Assembly (NCBI GenBank): GCA_964425355.1 | Contig: CAYRMO010000065.1 | Span: 1-15,507 of the forward strand | Source: Litorimonas sp964425355 | Lineage (GTDB): Bacteria > Pseudomonadota > Alphaproteobacteria > Caulobacterales > Maricaulaceae | Reading direction: 5' to 3' | DNA: 15,507 nucleotides | In this document: piece by piece, positions 13,801-15,507 of the stretch | How positions within the stretch are numbered: position 1 is the stretch's first letter | Layout of the letters: every line of letters starts with the position of its first letter | Translations under genes and position numbers: made by a program | Notes under the pieces: generated by a model | What the model saw: only the letters and a program-made list of their open reading frames with translations | The model's database searches: none | Told to the model about the DNA's origin: nothing

Positions 13801-15507
13801 TTATTGCCTGGTTATTCTGTAATATGCATTGGCTGAAAGGGGGTTTTTGATCTTATCCTTTTTGCCGTCCGGCCATAAAATTTCGACGCTATCTACCTTG
13901 TCGATCTCGCCAAGTCCAAAATGAATCTGTGGCGTATCGAAAGACGAGAACCCACCACTCATTTGAAGTTCTCTGATTTGCGCGCCCGACGCTGTGCGAA
14001 TGATGACCTCGGCGCCATATGCATGCGAATTGCTGGCTTTGTCACGTAATTCGAAGATAATTGAATTGGCACCATTTTCGCGCGCATTATTCCGGAATAT
14101 TTTTGCGGGTCCTTGAAGTGGTAAGGTTATGACATCGAGGTCACCATCACGGTCGAAGTCAATATAGCTATAAGCCAGCCCTGGGATTCCGGAGGCCAGG
14201 CCAGCTTCCTCTGCCTTTTCGCTAAAGCTCCCATTCTCATTTTCAAAGAACTTATCGTCATAACGTGAATTGGCGATGCTATGTCCGTTGACGACATAGA
14301 GGTCCAAATCCCTATCATTGTCGAGATCTGCAAAGCGAGCATTCCATGTCCATCCGCCATCTTCCAAGGGTGTGCCTTCTGCGACATCAGCAAGCTTGCG
14401 CTTCTTATCATCAAGTTTGAGCAAGACGTTTGAACGTTTGTTTGAATCTTGCGTTACTGCCAATTCTTCTCTCGTCAGATTCGTCAATTCGGTTTCTCTG
14501 CGGGTTTCACACATTCTTTTATAGTCGGGCCAGCTGTTTGGGATCTTGTCGCATAGGTCACCAACAATGTCGGGCCCAGACCCTCCTCGTCGCATCACGC
14601 CTTGGGTCATGGCCGTAATGACGCAACCCTGCCTCAAATAATTGTCAGATAGCCCGTCGCAAATCGTCGCAACGCCTTGTCTTCGCGCCGCACGAGACAT
14701 AGCGTTTGATGCTAGTCTTGTAATACAGGCGTCTTTTTGAGGTCCGGTTTCATATCGGCATTCGGCTTTTGGATCCCGGTCTTCGGCCGTTTGTCTCCCG
14801 CTAATATTTCCTGCGTAAATTTCGGGAATAAGGTCCCCGTCAATATCACCGGTAGAAAGGCTCATGGTCCATTTCGTCGTGCCACCTGGAATTCGACCTC
14901 GATTAGCCTGAACCAGTTCACCTTTGTTATTTCCGAGGTAGAGAATGTCTGGTGGGTTGTAATCATTTCCAACCAAGACGTCGGGCCGTTTGTCGCGATT
15001 GAGATCTGCGATCAATATAGACAAGGTTTCACCTTCTGGCCCGTTCAGGACTTCGGATGTCCAGGCCCCGTTTTTAAAGCGCGCAATCAGATTTTGACTA
15101 TACCGGGTCGAGCGATCCGAAACGTTATTTCCTATCGAAGAGTTGCCAATCAGGATTTCCAATTGTCCATCCCGGTCAATGTCACCTACGGCCAGAGAAG
15201 AGGTTATCGCATTTTCAATATGGCCAGGTAATTTAAGAGCAGGGGTCGAGAAATCACCATTTTCGTTTTCCAATATATAGACCCCGTCCCAATAAGTTCC
15301 AGCAATGATGTCTAAATCTCGATCGCCATCCAAATCCGCCAACATCACACGCCCAACGTCGCGAATATCCAGACCTTCATTGGCAATGGGCTGTGCTTGA
15401 AAGCGCTCGCCAGCAATATTGGTAAATATTTCTAGTCCATTGTCAGATGAAATAACGATATCTGACCAACCATCACCATGAATGTCGCCTGTTGCGATTG
15501 AGCGTTT
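13801..15507 (-). CDS. FG-GAP/VCBS repeat protein with ASPIC/UnbV domain, cut by right edge
   Basis: The frame stays open to the last base of the window, so the N-terminus (and any signal peptide) is missing; 568 residues are visible. It contains repeated Ca-binding propeller loops of D-x-D-x-D-x-x-x-D type: GDIHGDGWSD, DLDGDRDLD, DIDRDGQLE, DLNRDKRPD, DIDGDLIPE, DLDNDRDLD and DFDRDGDLD, as in FG-GAP/VCBS seven-bladed propellers. The C-terminal ~60 residues match ASPIC/UnbV: GAEVIIRTASGAQI, GFSSFDTPQIHFGLG and VEILWPDG. Between two blades is a ~120-residue helical insertion with six cysteines. Such proteins are usually secreted or on the surface; function is generally unknown. It is the most upstream visible gene of the operon, with the acyltransferase gene starting 3 nt after its TAA. 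ATG 15345 or GTG 15348 is internal, not the true start. Confidence 0.88.
   Translation of the reverse strand, partial: KRSIATGDIHGDGWSDIVISSDNGLEIFTNIAGERFQAQPIANEGLDIRDVGRVMLADLDGDRDLDIIAGTYWDGVYILENENGDFSTPALKLPGHIENAITSSLAVGDIDRDGQLEILIGNSSIGNNVSDRSTRYSQNLIARFKNGAWTSEVLNGPEGETLSILIADLNRDKRPDVLVGNDYNPPDILYLGNNKGELVQANRGRIPGGTTKWTMSLSTGDIDGDLIPEIYAGNISGRQTAEDRDPKAECRYETGPQKDACITRLASNAMSRAARRQGVATICDGLSDNYLRQGCVITAMTQGVMRRGGSGPDIVGDLCDKIPNSWPDYKRMCETRRETELTNLTREELAVTQDSNKRSNVLLKLDDKKRKLADVAEGTPLEDGGWTWNARFADLDNDRDLDLYVVNGHSIANSRYDDKFFENENGSFSEKAEEAGLASGIPGLAYSYIDFDRDGDLDVITLPLQGPAKIFRNNARENGANSIIFELRDKASNSHAYGAEVIIRTASGAQIRELQMSGGFSSFDTPQIHFGLGEIDKVDSVEILWPDGKKDKIKNPLSANAYYRITRQ

Noticed and set aside
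14737..15231. 164-codon open frame on the + strand opposite the FG-GAP protein
   Set aside because: Antisense shadow of an unmistakable propeller-repeat gene; its protein shows no family features.

Overview
The window reads like a chromosomal segment from a Gram-negative alphaproteobacterium, probably marine or aquatic. The evidence is a DmdB-type acyl-CoA ligase, an alphaproteobacterial-style intergenic palindrome (gtcaccctcggg...cccgaggg), large RTX and FG-GAP/UnbV proteins, lipoproteins and intermediate GC. A Hyphomonadaceae/Maricaulales-like lineage is my guess from gene flavour only. No rRNA, tRNA, CRISPR array, transposase or phage gene was seen. No gene-free stretch exceeds 300 bases; the longest is about 226 (1346-1571) and is mostly a paired palindromic element.

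Left part (1-1345, + strand): the 3' two thirds of L-threonine 3-dehydrogenase (tdh), with an IYD-like nitroreductase overlapping its stop codon. A pair of inverted palindromes (1397-1510) separates them from a convergent giant RTX gene (1572-3944, - strand). That gene encodes 790 residues with two RTX blocks, each ending in a serralysin-like cap, joined by a Pro/Glu linker. No type I secretion genes lie beside it.

Middle (4151-7077): four small envelope proteins. Two are secreted (+ strand): a Cys-containing unknown and a DUF3617-like protein. Two are lipoproteins (- strand): one with a trypsin-like His/Asp/Ser triad and one unknown with an Asp-rich tail. An 11-bp perfect inverted repeat (4014-4042) lies between the divergent RTX gene and the first secreted protein.

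Metabolic pair (7237-9916): a DmdB/FadD-like acyl-CoA ligase (- strand), divergently arranged with a fold-II PLP enzyme (+ strand) of the threonine dehydratase/serine racemase group.

Right part (10012-15507): a 621-residue protein whose N-terminal half resembles GT-D-type glycosyltransferases and whose C-terminal half I cannot name. Convergent to it is a tight three-gene operon on the - strand: a large FG-GAP/VCBS plus ASPIC/UnbV protein (cut by the right edge) with a Cys-containing insertion, a FemAB/BioF2-like acyltransferase and a PAPS-dependent sulfotransferase. Spacing is 3 nt and then a 1-nt overlap. This right part looks most like an undescribed system, perhaps surface-molecule synthesis and tailoring linked to an exported propeller protein. 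That function is inference.
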